Origin: Streptomyces achromogenes | GTDB lineage: Bacteria > Actinomycetota > Actinomycetes > Streptomycetales > Streptomycetaceae | Assembly: GCF_030816715.1 (NCBI RefSeq) | Contig: NZ_JAUSYH010000001.1 | Coordinates: 8,308,001-8,372,000 of the forward strand | DNA: 64,000 bases | Direction of reading: 5' to 3' | Shown: piece after piece, positions 15,855-24,946 of the stretch | Numbering within the stretch: the stretch's first letter is position 1 | Layout: each line of letters starts with the position of its first letter | Notes under the pieces: generated by a model | Databases searched by the model: none | What the model was told of the DNA's origin: nothing | What the model saw: only the letters and a program-made list of their open reading frames with translations | Made by a program: the position numbers and the translations under genes

Positions 15855-16353
15855 GGGCGGACCGCCGTTTCAAACGTGTGACGTGATGTTGCTGGAGTGT
15901 CAAACGGTGTGCATGGCCGCGTCAAGACTTACCGAACGATGTCCGACAGGTCGAACGGCTGGAGTGTCGTCCAGGGGCTCGCGCGGAGTGCCGGTGTGCG
16001 GACTCCGCCCGGGTGGTGAGCGCCCCCACCGGCGCGGCAAGGCCTGCGGACCCACGCTCGCGGCCGGGGAAGACCGGGATGATCTGCCGGAGTACGCCGG
16101 GACGGCGGCGGAGGGTGTCGGTGGGTGTGGACAGCTCCGTGGCCGCCTGCTCCCGGGCCGTCAGGCGGGCGGGGCCGCCGCGGTGACCCCGGTGGCCGCC
16201 GTGGGCCGTCGCGGCCTGAGCCGGTCCGGCGGTCTGCCAGGACAAACACGGTCCAATCGAGCGACACCCGCGGTGAGTGGCCCGACTCACATGGCCAACA
16301 AGGTCACCCACCGCCACGATGGGTCCGTCACCGTCAGGCTGAAGGGGTCCAGG
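15855..16353. other. Divergent intergenic region between GH43 protein and pyruvate carboxylase
   Basis: About 500 bp holding both promoters. A direct repeat, CAAACGTGTG at 15871 and CAAACGGTGT at 15901 (30 bp apart), lies just upstream of the GH43 start and could be a regulator site. The operator seen at 34991-35054 is not repeated here. Frames crossing the region look like shadows. Confidence 0.45.
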
Positions 16354-19300
16354 ATGTTCCGCAAGGTGCTGGTCGCCAACCGCGGCGAGATCGCGATCCG
16401 TGCATTCCGCGCCGGCTACGAGCTGGGTGCGCGCACGGTCGCCGTCTTCCCGCACGAGGACCGCAACTCGCTGCACCGGCTGAAAGCCGACGAGGCGTAC
16501 GAGATCGGCGAACCGGGACACCCGGTGCGCGCCTACCTCTCCGTGGAGGAGGTCGTCGGCGCCGCGCTGCGGGCAGGCGCCGACGCCGTATACCCCGGCT
16601 ACGGGTTCCTGTCGGAGAACCCCGAACTCGCCCGCGCCTGCGAGGAGGCGGGCATCACCTTCGTGGGCCCCGACGCCCGCACCCTCGAGCTGACCGGCAA
16701 CAAGGCGAGCGCGGTGGCCGCGGCGCGCGCCGCGGGCGTCCCCGTGCTCGGCTCGTCCGCGCCCTCCAACGACGTCGACGAACTCGTCCGGGCCGCCGAG
16801 GAGATCGGTTTCCCGGTGTTCGTGAAGGCCGTCGCCGGCGGCGGCGGACGCGGCATGCGCCGGGTGGAGAACCCGGCCGCCCTGCGCGAGTCCATCGAGG
16901 CGGCCTCCCGCGAGGCGGCCTCCGCGTTCGGCGACCCGACCGTCTTCCTCGAGAAGGCCGTCGTCGACCCCCGCCACATCGAGGTGCAGATCCTCGCCGA
17001 CGGCGAGGGCAACGTCATCCACCTCTTCGAGCGCGACTGCTCCCTCCAGCGCCGCCACCAGAAGGTCATCGAGATGGCGCCCGCGCCCGATCTCGCCCCG
17101 GAGCTGCGCGACCGGATCTGCGCCGACGCGGTCCGCTTCGCCCGGCAGATCGGCTACCGCAACGCCGGCACCGTCGAGTTCCTCCTCGACCCCGCCGGCA
17201 ACCACGTCTTCATCGAGATGAATCCCCGCATCCAGGTCGAGCACACGGTGACCGAGGAGGTGACCGACGTCGACCTCGTCCAGGCCCAGCTGCGCATCGC
17301 CGCCGGCGCGACCCTCGCCGACCTCGGCCTGTCGCAGGAGACCGTCACCCTGCACGGCGCGGCCCTGCAGTGCCGCATCACCACCGAGGATCCCGCCAAC
17401 GGCTTCCGCCCCGACACCGGCCGCATCAGCGCCTACCGCTCCCCGGGCGGCTCCGGCATCCGCCTCGACGGCGGCACCACCCACGCGGGCACCGAGATCA
17501 GCGCGCACTTCGACTCCATGCTGGTCAAACTCACCTGCCGGGGACGGGACTTCCCGACCGCGATCGGACGCGCCCGGCGCGCCGTCGCCGAATTCCGCAT
17601 CCGCGGCGTCGCCACCAACATCCCGTTCCTGCAGGCCGTCCTGGACGACGCCGACTTCCGGGCCGGCCGCGTCACCACGTCCTTCATCGAACAGCGCCCG
17701 CACCTGCTCACCGCGCGCCACTCGGCCGACCGCGGCACCAAACTGCTCACCTACCTCGCCGACGTCACCGTGAACAAGCCGCACGGCGAACGGCCCGACC
17801 TGATCGACCCGGTCGCCAAGCTGCCGGCGACGCCCGACGGCGAGCCGCCCGCGGGCTCCCGCCAGCGGCTGGTGCACCTCGGCCCCGAGGGCTTCGCCCG
17901 CTGGCTGCGGGAGTCGCCGACCATCGGCGTCACCGACACCACCTTCCGCGACGCCCACCAGTCCCTGCTGGCCACCCGGGTGCGCACCAAGGACCTCCTC
18001 GCCTCCGCCCCCCTGGTCGCCCGCACCCTGCCGAACCTGCTCTCCCTCGAGTGCTGGGGCGGCGCCACCTACGACGTCGCGCTGCGCTTCCTCGCCGAGG
18101 ACCCCTGGGAGCGGCTGGCGGCCCTGCGTGAGGCCGTCCCGAACATCTGCCTCCAGATGCTGCTGCGCGGCCGCAACACCGTCGGCTACACCCCGTACCC
18201 GACGGAGGTCACCGACGCGTTCGTGCAGGAGGCCGCCGCCACCGGCATCGACGTCTTCCGCATCTTCGACGCCCTCAACGACGTCGGCCAGATGCGGCCC
18301 GCCATCGACGCCGTACGGGAGACGGGCACGGCGGTGGCCGAGGTCGCCCTGTGCTACACCTCCGACCTGTCCGACCCGAACGAGCGCCTGTACACCCTCG
18401 ACTACTACCTCCGTCTCGCCGAGCAGATCGTCGAGGCCGGCGCCCATGTCCTGGCCGTCAAGGACATGGCCGGCCTGCTGCGCGCCCCGGCCGCCGCCAC
18501 GCTCGTCTCCGCGCTGCGCCGCGAGTTCGACCTGCCGGTGCACCTGCACACCCACGACACCGCGGGCGGCCAGCTCGCCACCTACCTGGCCGCGATCCAG
18601 GCCGGCGCGGACGCCGTCGACGGCGCCGTCGCCTCCATGGCGGGCACCACCTCGCAGCCCTCGCTGTCGGCGATCGTCGCCGCGACCGACCACTCCGAGC
18701 GGCCCACCGGCCTCGACCTCCAGGCCGTCGGCGACCTCGAGCCGTACTGGGAGGGCGTCCGCAGGATCTACGCACCCTTCGAGGCCGGCCTCGCCTCCCC
18801 GACGGGGCGCGTCTACCACCACGAGATCCCCGGCGGTCAGCTCTCCAACCTGCGCACCCAGGCCGTCGCGCTCGGCCTCGGCGACCGCTTCGAGGACATC
18901 GAGGCGATGTACGCCGCCGCCGACCGCATCCTCGGCCACCTGGTCAAGGTCACGCCCTCGTCCAAGGTCGTCGGCGACCTCGCCCTGCACCTCGTCGGCG
19001 CCGGAGTCTCCCCGCAGGACTTCGAGGCCATGCCCGACCGCTACGACATCCCCGACTCCGTCATCGGGTTCCTGCGGGGCGAGCTCGGCACGCCGCCCGG
19101 CGGCTGGCCCGAGCCGTTCCGCACCAAGGCCCTGCAGGGCCGCGGCGAGGCCAAGCCGGTCCAGGGGCTGAGCGCCGAGGACCGCGAGGGCCTGGAGAAG
19201 ACCCGCCGCGCCACCCTCAACCGGCTGCTCTTCCCCGGCCCGACGCGCGACTTCGAGACCCACCGGCAGGCCTACGGCGACACGAGCGTCCTCGACAGCA

Positions 19301-19728
19301 AGGACTTCTTCTACGGTCTGCGCCAGGCCAAGGAGTACGCGGTCGACCTCGAGCCGGGCGTGCGTCTGCTGATCGAGCTGCAGGCCGTCGGCGAGGCCGA
19401 CGAGCGCGGTATGCGCACCGTCATGTCGACCCTGAACGGCCAGCTGCGGCCCATCCAGGTCCGCGACAAGGCGGCCGCCTCCGACGTCCCCGTGACCGAG
19501 AAGGCCGACCGCACCGACCCCGGGCACGTCGCGGCCCCGTTCGCGGGCGTGGTCACCCTGGCGGTCGCCGAGGGCGACGAGGTGGAGGCGGGCGCGACCG
19601 TCGCCACCATCGAGGCGATGAAGATGGAGGCCACGATCACCGCGCCGAAGGCCGGCCGGGTGAGCAGGCTCGCCATCAACCGCATCCAGCAGGTGGAGGG
19701 CGGCGACCTGCTCGTCGTCGTCGGCTGA
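16354..19728 (+). CDS. pyc: Pyruvate carboxylase
   Basis: A 1124-aa full-length pyruvate carboxylase, which makes oxaloacetate from pyruvate, bicarbonate and ATP to refill the TCA cycle. Order: biotin carboxylase domain (1-450; starts MFRKVLVANRGEIAIRAF, ATP-grasp glycine loop KAVAGGGGRGMR, EMNPRIQVEHTVTE); carboxyltransferase domain from about 527 (TDTTFRDAHQSLLATR, metal ligands in HLHTHDTAGG); C-terminal biotinyl domain with AMKM near 1088, where Lys carries biotin. The ATG at 16354 matches the usual N-terminus; an upstream in-frame ATG at 16291 would add an unusual extension. It is cytoplasmic and transcribed alone, ending in a strong hairpin. Confidence 0.97.
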   Translation: MFRKVLVANRGEIAIRAFRAGYELGARTVAVFPHEDRNSLHRLKADEAYEIGEPGHPVRAYLSVEEVVGAALRAGADAVYPGYGFLSENPELARACEEAGITFVGPDARTLELTGNKASAVAAARAAGVPVLGSSAPSNDVDELVRAAEEIGFPVFVKAVAGGGGRGMRRVENPAALRESIEAASREAASAFGDPTVFLEKAVVDPRHIEVQILADGEGNVIHLFERDCSLQRRHQKVIEMAPAPDLAPELRDRICADAVRFARQIGYRNAGTVEFLLDPAGNHVFIEMNPRIQVEHTVTEEVTDVDLVQAQLRIAAGATLADLGLSQETVTLHGAALQCRITTEDPANGFRPDTGRISAYRSPGGSGIRLDGGTTHAGTEISAHFDSMLVKLTCRGRDFPTAIGRARRAVAEFRIRGVATNIPFLQAVLDDADFRAGRVTTSFIEQRPHLLTARHSADRGTKLLTYLADVTVNKPHGERPDLIDPVAKLPATPDGEPPAGSRQRLVHLGPEGFARWLRESPTIGVTDTTFRDAHQSLLATRVRTKDLLASAPLVARTLPNLLSLECWGGATYDVALRFLAEDPWERLAALREAVPNICLQMLLRGRNTVGYTPYPTEVTDAFVQEAAATGIDVFRIFDALNDVGQMRPAIDAVRETGTAVAEVALCYTSDLSDPNERLYTLDYYLRLAEQIVEAGAHVLAVKDMAGLLRAPAAATLVSALRREFDLPVHLHTHDTAGGQLATYLAAIQAGADAVDGAVASMAGTTSQPSLSAIVAATDHSERPTGLDLQAVGDLEPYWEGVRRIYAPFEAGLASPTGRVYHHEIPGGQLSNLRTQAVALGLGDRFEDIEAMYAAADRILGHLVKVTPSSKVVGDLALHLVGAGVSPQDFEAMPDRYDIPDSVIGFLRGELGTPPGGWPEPFRTKALQGRGEAKPVQGLSAEDREGLEKTRRATLNRLLFPGPTRDFETHRQAYGDTSVLDSKDFFYGLRQAKEYAVDLEPGVRLLIELQAVGEADERGMRTVMSTLNGQLRPIQVRDKAAASDVPVTEKADRTDPGHVAAPFAGVVTLAVAEGDEVEAGATVATIEAMKMEATITAPKAGRVSRLAINRIQQVEGGDLLVVVG

Positions 19729-19732
19729 CGGT

Positions 19733-19764
19733 GCGGTCGCCGGCGCTCACCCGCCGGCGACCGC
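19733..19764. terminator. Bidirectional hairpin between pyc and GNAT gene
   Basis: GCGGTCGCCGGCG (19733-19745), a 6-base loop, and its exact complement at 19752-19764. It sits between two convergent genes. Confidence 0.8.
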
Positions 19765-19798
19765 CCACCGCTCCGCGGCCCCGTACGGCGGCTCACGG

Positions 19799-20725
19799 TC
19801 ACCGCAGGACGGCCTCCCAGGTGTCCACGGCGTAGTGCAGGGTCATGCCGTGGCGGGCGTACAGCGCGGGCGCGCCGGTCGCGTTGGAGGTGTCCACGCC
19901 CAGCCCGACGGTGTCCCGCCCCCGGGCGGCGAACGCCGCGAACGCGTGCCGCAGCAGCAGGCCGGCGAGACCGCGCCCCCGGGCCTCGCGCAGGACGCCG
20001 ACGGCCGGGATCCACCCCATGGCCTCGCGGTCGTCACGGGCCATCAGGAACCCGCAGTCCCCGGCGTCGTCGGTGGCGGCGATCCACACGAGGGACCAGT
20101 CGAGCCCGGCGGCGTCCACGTCGTGCAGCCACTGCTGGTAGCGGCGCGGGTGGAAGTCGAAGTGCTCGGCGAAGGCGGCCTGGAACAGCTCGTGGACGCG
20201 CCGCCGGTCCGCCTCCTCGGCACAGGGCCGCAGCCGCACCCCGGCGGGCGCCCGCGGCGGCCGGTCGGCGGCCCGGTTAAGGCCCCGGTGCAGCACGTGA
20301 TGCCGCCGTACCACGGACCATCCCCGCTCCCGCAGCAGCGAGACGTCCGTCGTGGGCCGGGCGTTGAGGTTCAGGTGCACCACGGCCCGGTCCGCACCGT
20401 TCTCCCGGGCCTTCTCCAGCGCCCGCGCCTCCATCGCGGCCAGGACGAGCAGACCCTCCTCCTGCCGGTCGGGCAGCACGTAGTGGTCCATGTCGACCCG
20501 CTCGCCGCCCGACTCGTCCCACAGCAGGCCGTAGACCACCGGCCGGTCCCCGTCGAAGGCGAGCCAGGAGTCGCGTCGCAGGTCGACCTCGGGATGCCTC
20601 AGTTCCGCCTCCACGGAGTGCACGTCCGTCTCGGGGCGGCCGATCTCGACGAGGTCGATCTCGTTGAGGAGAGCGGCGACCGCCGGGGCGTCGGTGAGGG
20701 CGGCGGGGCGCAGGAGGGAGAACAC
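19799..20725 (-). CDS. GNAT family N-acetyltransferase (probably two GNAT folds)
   Basis: A 308-aa protein. The C-terminal GNAT domain (about residues 165-305) shows the acetyl-CoA loop VGVLREARGRGLAGLLLRH, followed by VDTSNATGAPALYARHGM, the usual end of the fold. The N-terminal half has GNAT-like spacing but lacks a clear R/Q-x-x-G-x-G/A loop and is probably a degenerate copy. The substrate is not predictable. The start is the GTG at 20725 (VFSLLRPAALTDAPAV); upstream sequence in frame is Arg/Pro-rich and not GNAT-like. The ribosome binding site is weak. Confidence 0.8.
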   Translation of the reverse strand: MFSLLRPAALTDAPAVAALLNEIDLVEIGRPETDVHSVEAELRHPEVDLRRDSWLAFDGDRPVVYGLLWDESGGERVDMDHYVLPDRQEEGLLVLAAMEARALEKARENGADRAVVHLNLNARPTTDVSLLRERGWSVVRRHHVLHRGLNRAADRPPRAPAGVRLRPCAEEADRRRVHELFQAAFAEHFDFHPRRYQQWLHDVDAAGLDWSLVWIAATDDAGDCGFLMARDDREAMGWIPAVGVLREARGRGLAGLLLRHAFAAFAARGRDTVGLGVDTSNATGAPALYARHGMTLHYAVDTWEAVLR

Positions 20726-20904
20726 GCCGTCCAGGGTCCAGGGGACCGCAGCCGGGCCGCAACACCATTTCCCGTGGCGCGCGGTGCGGCCATGAGCCCT
20801 GTATGCGCCCCCGCGAGTCTGGGCAGAATCCGTTCTGCCATTGATCACGCCGGGGACGACGCGCGGTCGCCCCACGAACTCCACGGGAAGGCGGGTCGGT
20901 TGTC

Positions 20905-21630
20905 GTGCAGTTGCGTCTTCCCTCCTCCATATCCGAAGCACAGCGGTGTCTGGCCGAGGGCGCGGTACCGGTCGGCGGGGCCACGCTGGTGTGGGCGGGC
21001 TGGCAGCGGGACGGCTTTCCCGAGCAGGCCGTGTCGCTGCGCCGGCTGCCCGAGGCCAACGCGATCGGACCCGGGGAACTCGGTGGGGCCGTGCTGCTGC
21101 ACCACGTCGACGCGACCGTGCCCGAGGTGCTGCACCGGGCGGCCGGCGGAGTGGGCACGGGCGCCGTACGCCGGGCGGCCACGGTCGGCGGCAACATCGT
21201 CGGCAGCACCCTGCGCTGTCTGCTCCCCGCCGCCCTCGTCCTCGACGCCCGGGCCACGGTCCTGACCGCCGACGGCGTCTACGAGACCGACCTGGCCGAG
21301 CTGCTGGCCAAACGCCTCGTGCTGCTCGCCCTGCGCTGGCGCACACCGCTGGCCAGCGGCTACCGCAAGCTGGAGGGCGCGGCGGGTGGCGCGCCGCCCC
21401 TCGTCGTCGCCGTCGCCCTGCACTCCGGGGACGAGGGCCGCGCCCACCTGCGCGTGGCCGTCCGCGACAATTACGACGTGCTCAGCGGGAGCGCCCCCTG
21501 CGAGCCCGGCGCCGGCGCCGGGGAGGTGCTGCACGCCCTGGAGGGCACGGAGCTCGGCGAGTTGCCCGCCGCCGCCCGGGACGCCGTACGCGACCAGGTC
21601 GTCGAGGTGCTGGCCCGCGCCGCCGGCTGA
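20905..21630 (+). CDS. FAD-binding domain protein of the molybdopterin dehydrogenase type
   Basis: A 241-aa protein resembling the FAD-binding (medium) subunit of xanthine dehydrogenase and CO dehydrogenase. Visible features are GAVPVGGATLVWAGW near residue 20 and the FAD-contact motif VRRAATVGGNIVGS near residue 90. The start is the GTG at 20905. Such subunits normally shuttle electrons between an iron-sulfur subunit and a molybdenum subunit, but neither is encoded nearby, so this is an orphan or works with a distant partner. Confidence 0.75.
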   Translation: MQLRLPSSISEAQRCLAEGAVPVGGATLVWAGWQRDGFPEQAVSLRRLPEANAIGPGELGGAVLLHHVDATVPEVLHRAAGGVGTGAVRRAATVGGNIVGSTLRCLLPAALVLDARATVLTADGVYETDLAELLAKRLVLLALRWRTPLASGYRKLEGAAGGAPPLVVAVALHSGDEGRAHLRVAVRDNYDVLSGSAPCEPGAGAGEVLHALEGTELGELPAAARDAVRDQVVEVLARAAG

Positions 21631-21939
21631 GGAGCGGTCCCCGCGCGGGAGACCGGCGCCGCCGGGGCGGGCGTGCGGAGCCGTCGGCCGGGACGCCGCC
21701 CTCGCCGGGCCGTCACGCGGCCGTCCGTCGCGCGCCCGTCGTGTGGAGACCGGCCGTCCCGGGGCCGTCCGTCGTGGGGAACGCGGCGGGCGGCCGCGTG
21801 GCGTGGCGGCCCGGCGCGGGGGCTCCCACCCCCGGACCCGGCCTCGAACCCGGCCCCCGCGAGAGGCGATGTCAGTGGCTGTTGGTAGAACTGCGGACAC
21901 CTCGCAGATCGCACACCCTTTCCCCTCGGGAGCAGCCGT
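21631..21939. other. Intergenic region before the STM401x operon
   Basis: About 310 bp without a gene. It holds widely spaced inverted arms (CACGCGGCCG at 21714, CGGCCGCGTG at 21791), two copies of GGCCGTCCGTCG (21719 and 21763), and the PafBC-like promoter at 21869. Confidence 0.5.
21869..21891 (+). promoter_or_regulatory. PafBC-like promoter, near match, before STM401x operon
   Basis: ATGTCAGTG (21869-21877), eight bases, then TAGAAC (21886-21891). It differs from TTGTCRGTG-N8-TANNNT at the first base and the last -10 base. The predicted start is near 21898, about 40 bases before the first gene. Confidence 0.5.
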
Positions 21940-22896
21940 ATGACCATCGGTGAACACCTCAAGGCGCTCCACGGGCTGCCCGCCTACACGTTTCCCGGCG
22001 CCGCGCACAAGCCGCGGCCGGTCGAGCCGGACGCCGTGGCCTGGCGCGTCACCAGCGACGTCTACGACGCCGACGAGAAGTGGACGGACGCGTTCGCCCG
22101 CTTCTGCGCAGCCGTCGACACCACGCGCGTGAAGGCGCTGATCGTCGGAGCGTGGGAGGAGGCCTACGAGGACGACCCCACCCCCGTGGTCGAGGCGCTG
22201 ACCGCCGCCCGGGACCGGTTCCCGGCCCTGCGCGCGCTGTTCTTCGGCGACATGGTGATGGAGGAGTGCGAGATCTCCTGGATCAACCAGACCGACGTCA
22301 CCCCGCTCCTGACGGCGTTCCCCGCGCTGGAGGAGTTCGGGGTGCGCGGCGGGTCCGGGCTGCGTTTCCCCGCCCTGGGGCACAGCGCGCTGCGCCGGCT
22401 GGTCGTCGAGACGGGCGGACTGCCCGCCGAGGTCGTGCGCGGCGTGGCCGCCAGCGACCTGCCCGCACTGGAGCACCTGGACCTGTGGCTCGGCACGCCC
22501 GAATACGGCGGCGACAGCGAGGCGGCCGACCTCGAGCCGATCCTGTCCGGCGCCCGGCTGCCCCGCCTGCGGCACCTGGCCCTGCGCAACAGCGAGATGC
22601 AGGACGCGGTGGCCGTCGCGGTCGCGGCGGCCCCGGTGGTGCCCCGGCTGGAGGTGCTGGACCTCTCCATGGGCGTGCTGACGGACGAGGGCGCCGCCGC
22701 CCTGCTCGACGGACAGCCGCTCACCCACCTCAAGAAGCTGGACCTGCACCACCACTACCTCAGCGAGCCGCTCCAGGAGCGCGTCCGGCAGACCCTCGGG
22801 GCCGCGGGCGTCGAGGTGGACCTCGACCGCGGCGACGCCGACGAGGACGCGGACGACGACGGCACGGTGTGGCGTTACGTCGCCGTGGGGGAGTGA
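21940..22896 (+). CDS. STM4015 family protein, leucine-rich-repeat-like
   Basis: A 318-aa protein recognised by its position in the conserved STM4015-4014-4013-4012-4011 set. Residues about 80-280 carry leucine-rich repeats (ALRALFFGDM, LPALEHLDLWLG, LPRLRHLALRNSEM, VPRLEVLDLSMG, LTHLKKLDLHHH), which form a solenoid for protein binding. The acidic tail has GDADEDADDDG. GGGAGCAGCC lies before the ATG. It is the first gene of a five-gene run with short or overlapping junctions. Function unknown; a substrate-recognition or scaffold role is inference. Confidence 0.82.
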   Translation: MTIGEHLKALHGLPAYTFPGAAHKPRPVEPDAVAWRVTSDVYDADEKWTDAFARFCAAVDTTRVKALIVGAWEEAYEDDPTPVVEALTAARDRFPALRALFFGDMVMEECEISWINQTDVTPLLTAFPALEEFGVRGGSGLRFPALGHSALRRLVVETGGLPAEVVRGVAASDLPALEHLDLWLGTPEYGGDSEAADLEPILSGARLPRLRHLALRNSEMQDAVAVAVAAAPVVPRLEVLDLSMGVLTDEGAAALLDGQPLTHLKKLDLHHHYLSEPLQERVRQTLGAAGVEVDLDRGDADEDADDDGTVWRYVAVGE

Positions 22897-22908
22897 GCGA
22901 CGAAACCC

Positions 22909-24051
22909 ATGGACCGCACGCCTGTGCCGGTGAGTGATCCCGTGCCGCGTCTCGCGGTGGTCGCCAACCCCGAGAACCGTCGGGTCGCCCTCTTCGAGGA
23001 GGCCGTGCGGACGGCCGGACTGCCCGCCCCGCGGATCGTCCCCTGGGCGGACGTCCTGCGCGCCCGGGGAGCCGACTTCGCCGTCGACGAGATCGTCCGG
23101 ATCGACTCGCCCGGGGAGAACCGGGAGGTCGACCGGATGCTGCGGGGCGCCCCGGACCCCACCCGGGTCGAGGGATCGGCGCGCTGGTACGCCGCCTTCG
23201 TCGCCGCCGTGCGCAGCCTGCGCGGCGGCGTCCGCCTCACCGACCCCGACGACCTGGCCGTGCTGTTCGACAAACGGCTCTGCCACGGCGTCCTGCACGC
23301 GGCGGGCGTCCCGGTCCCCGCCTCGCCCACCTCGGGCCCGGACGGCCTGCCGGTGCGCGGCTGGGACGACGTGCGCGCCGCGATGCGCGAGCACCGGATG
23401 CCCCGGCTCTTCGTGAAGCCGGCGCACGGGTCGTCCGCGTCGGGGGTCCTCGCCGTCGAAGCGGGTGGCGGCGGCCGCATCAGGGCCACCACCTCCGTCG
23501 AACTGACCGCGGACGGCGTCCTGTACAACTCCCTGCGGGTGCGCCGCTACGAACGCGAGCGGGACGTCGCGGCCGTCGTCGACGCGCTCGCCCCCGACGG
23601 ACTGCACCTGGAGCGCTGGCTGCCGAAGGCGTCCCAGAGCGGCCGGGCCGCCGACCTCCGGGTCGTCGTGGTGGCCGGCCGGGCCACCCACGCCGTCGTC
23701 CGCACCAGCCGCTCGCCCCTGACCAACCTGCACCTCGGGGGACGCCGCGGCGATCTGGACACCGCCCGCGAGGCCGTCGAGGCCGCGGGCGCCCGCTGGG
23801 CCGACGTGCTCGGCGTGTGCGAGCAGGCCGCGGCCTGCTTCCCGCGCACTCTGTGCGTCGGCGTCGACCTGCTGCCCGCCGTCGGCTGGCGCGGGGCCGC
23901 GATCGGCGAGGTCAACGCCTTCGGCGACCTGCTGCCCCGGCTCACCGGTCTGCCCGGCGGCGGGGCGGAGGGCCAGGACACGTACGCGGCCCAGGTGGCG
24001 GCCGTGTTGCGCGGCTTCGTCCCGCACAGAACAGGAACACCGCATGCCTGA
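22909..24051 (+). CDS. STM4014 family protein, ATP-grasp-like
   Basis: A 380-aa protein. The layout resembles ATP-grasp ligases: a lid-like helix with DKRLCHGVLHAAGVPVP (about residues 121-137), a phosphate-contact strand LFVKPAHGSSASGVLAV, and a C-terminal Mg2+-site strand ending GEVNAFGDLLP (Glu and Asn ligands). ATP-grasp enzymes join a carboxylate to an amine or thiol through an acyl-phosphate. The substrate is not known for this family. The gene starts 12 bp after STM4015 and overlaps STM4013 by 8 bp. In-frame GTG codons slightly downstream are alternative starts. Confidence 0.8.
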   Translation: MDRTPVPVSDPVPRLAVVANPENRRVALFEEAVRTAGLPAPRIVPWADVLRARGADFAVDEIVRIDSPGENREVDRMLRGAPDPTRVEGSARWYAAFVAAVRSLRGGVRLTDPDDLAVLFDKRLCHGVLHAAGVPVPASPTSGPDGLPVRGWDDVRAAMREHRMPRLFVKPAHGSSASGVLAVEAGGGGRIRATTSVELTADGVLYNSLRVRRYERERDVAAVVDALAPDGLHLERWLPKASQSGRAADLRVVVVAGRATHAVVRTSRSPLTNLHLGGRRGDLDTAREAVEAAGARWADVLGVCEQAAACFPRTLCVGVDLLPAVGWRGAAIGEVNAFGDLLPRLTGLPGGGAEGQDTYAAQVAAVLRGFVPHRTGTPHA

Positions 24052-24946
24052 GCCCGACATGAACGACGTCGTCGGCAGCCACGACATCCTCCTGGTGACC
24101 CTGGACACCCTGCGGTACGACGTGGCCGCCGAGCTGGCGCAGGCGGGCCGCATCCCGCACCTCGCGCGCCACCTCCCGAACGGCCGCTGGGAGCGCCGGC
24201 ACGCCCCGGGCAGCTTCACCTACGCCTCCCACCAGGCCATCTTCGCCGGTTTCCTGCCCACCCCGGCAGCCCCCGGACCGCACCCGCGGCTGTTCGCGGC
24301 GAGCTTCGCCGGCAGCGAGACCACCGCCGGCGGCACCTTCGTCTACGACACGCCCGATCTGGTCTCCGGCCTCGGGAAGGAGGGGTACCACACCGTCTGC
24401 GTCGGGGGAGTGGGCTTCTTCAACAAGCAGGGCCCGCTGGGCTCGGTGCTGCCCGGTCTGTTCCACGAGTCCCACTGGGCACCGGAGTTCGGCGTCACCT
24501 CGCCGGAGTCCTTCGAGAACCAGATCGCCCGCGCCGAGCAGACCGTCCGCGAACTCCCGCCCGAGAAAAGGATGTTCCTCTTCGTGAACGTCTCCGCGCT
24601 GCACCAGCCGAACTGGTTCCACCTGCCCGGTGCGACCCGGGCTGCGGGCGACAGCCGTGAGACGCACGCCGCGGCGCTGGAGTACGTGGACCGGCACATC
24701 GGGCGGCTGTTCACCGCCGCGAGCAGCAGACGCCGCTGCTTCGCGATCGTCTGCTCCGACCACGGCACCGCCTACGGCGACGACGGCTACACCGGCCACC
24801 GCCTGGGCCACGAGTCCGTGTGGACCGTGCCGTACGCCCACTTCTTCCTCGACCCCCCACCCCTCGACCCCGCCCCCGGTGGTCCCGTACCCCTCGACTC
24901 CGCACCCCGTGAGCCCGTACCCCGTCCGACGGAGACCGACCGATGA
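24044..24946 (+). CDS. STM4013/SEN3800 family hydrolase, alkaline-phosphatase superfamily
   Basis: A 300-aa protein of the alkaline phosphatase/sulfatase fold. N-terminal LLVTLDTLRYDV supplies the metal-binding Asp and probably the Thr nucleophile position; C-terminal CSDHGTAYGDDG and GHRLGHESVW supply further metal ligands. The family hydrolyses phosphate or sulfate esters, but no substrate is known for STM4013. The end is Pro-rich (DPPPLDPAPGG repeats). No signal peptide is visible, so it probably acts in the cytoplasm. Junctions overlap: 8 bp with STM4014 and ATGA with STM4012. Confidence 0.83.
   Translation: MPEPDMNDVVGSHDILLVTLDTLRYDVAAELAQAGRIPHLARHLPNGRWERRHAPGSFTYASHQAIFAGFLPTPAAPGPHPRLFAASFAGSETTAGGTFVYDTPDLVSGLGKEGYHTVCVGGVGFFNKQGPLGSVLPGLFHESHWAPEFGVTSPESFENQIARAEQTVRELPPEKRMFLFVNVSALHQPNWFHLPGATRAAGDSRETHAAALEYVDRHIGRLFTAASSRRRCFAIVCSDHGTAYGDDGYTGHRLGHESVWTVPYAHFFLDPPPLDPAPGGPVPLDSAPREPVPRPTETDR

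Noticed and set aside
16101..16130. A TGTCGGTG string upstream of pyc
   Set aside because: The following hexamer at the right spacing is CAGCTC, so it is not a credible PafBC promoter.
15929..16267. A 112-aa minus-strand open frame in the pyc upstream region
   Set aside because: Arg/Pro/Gly-rich, with no motif and no clear ribosome binding site.
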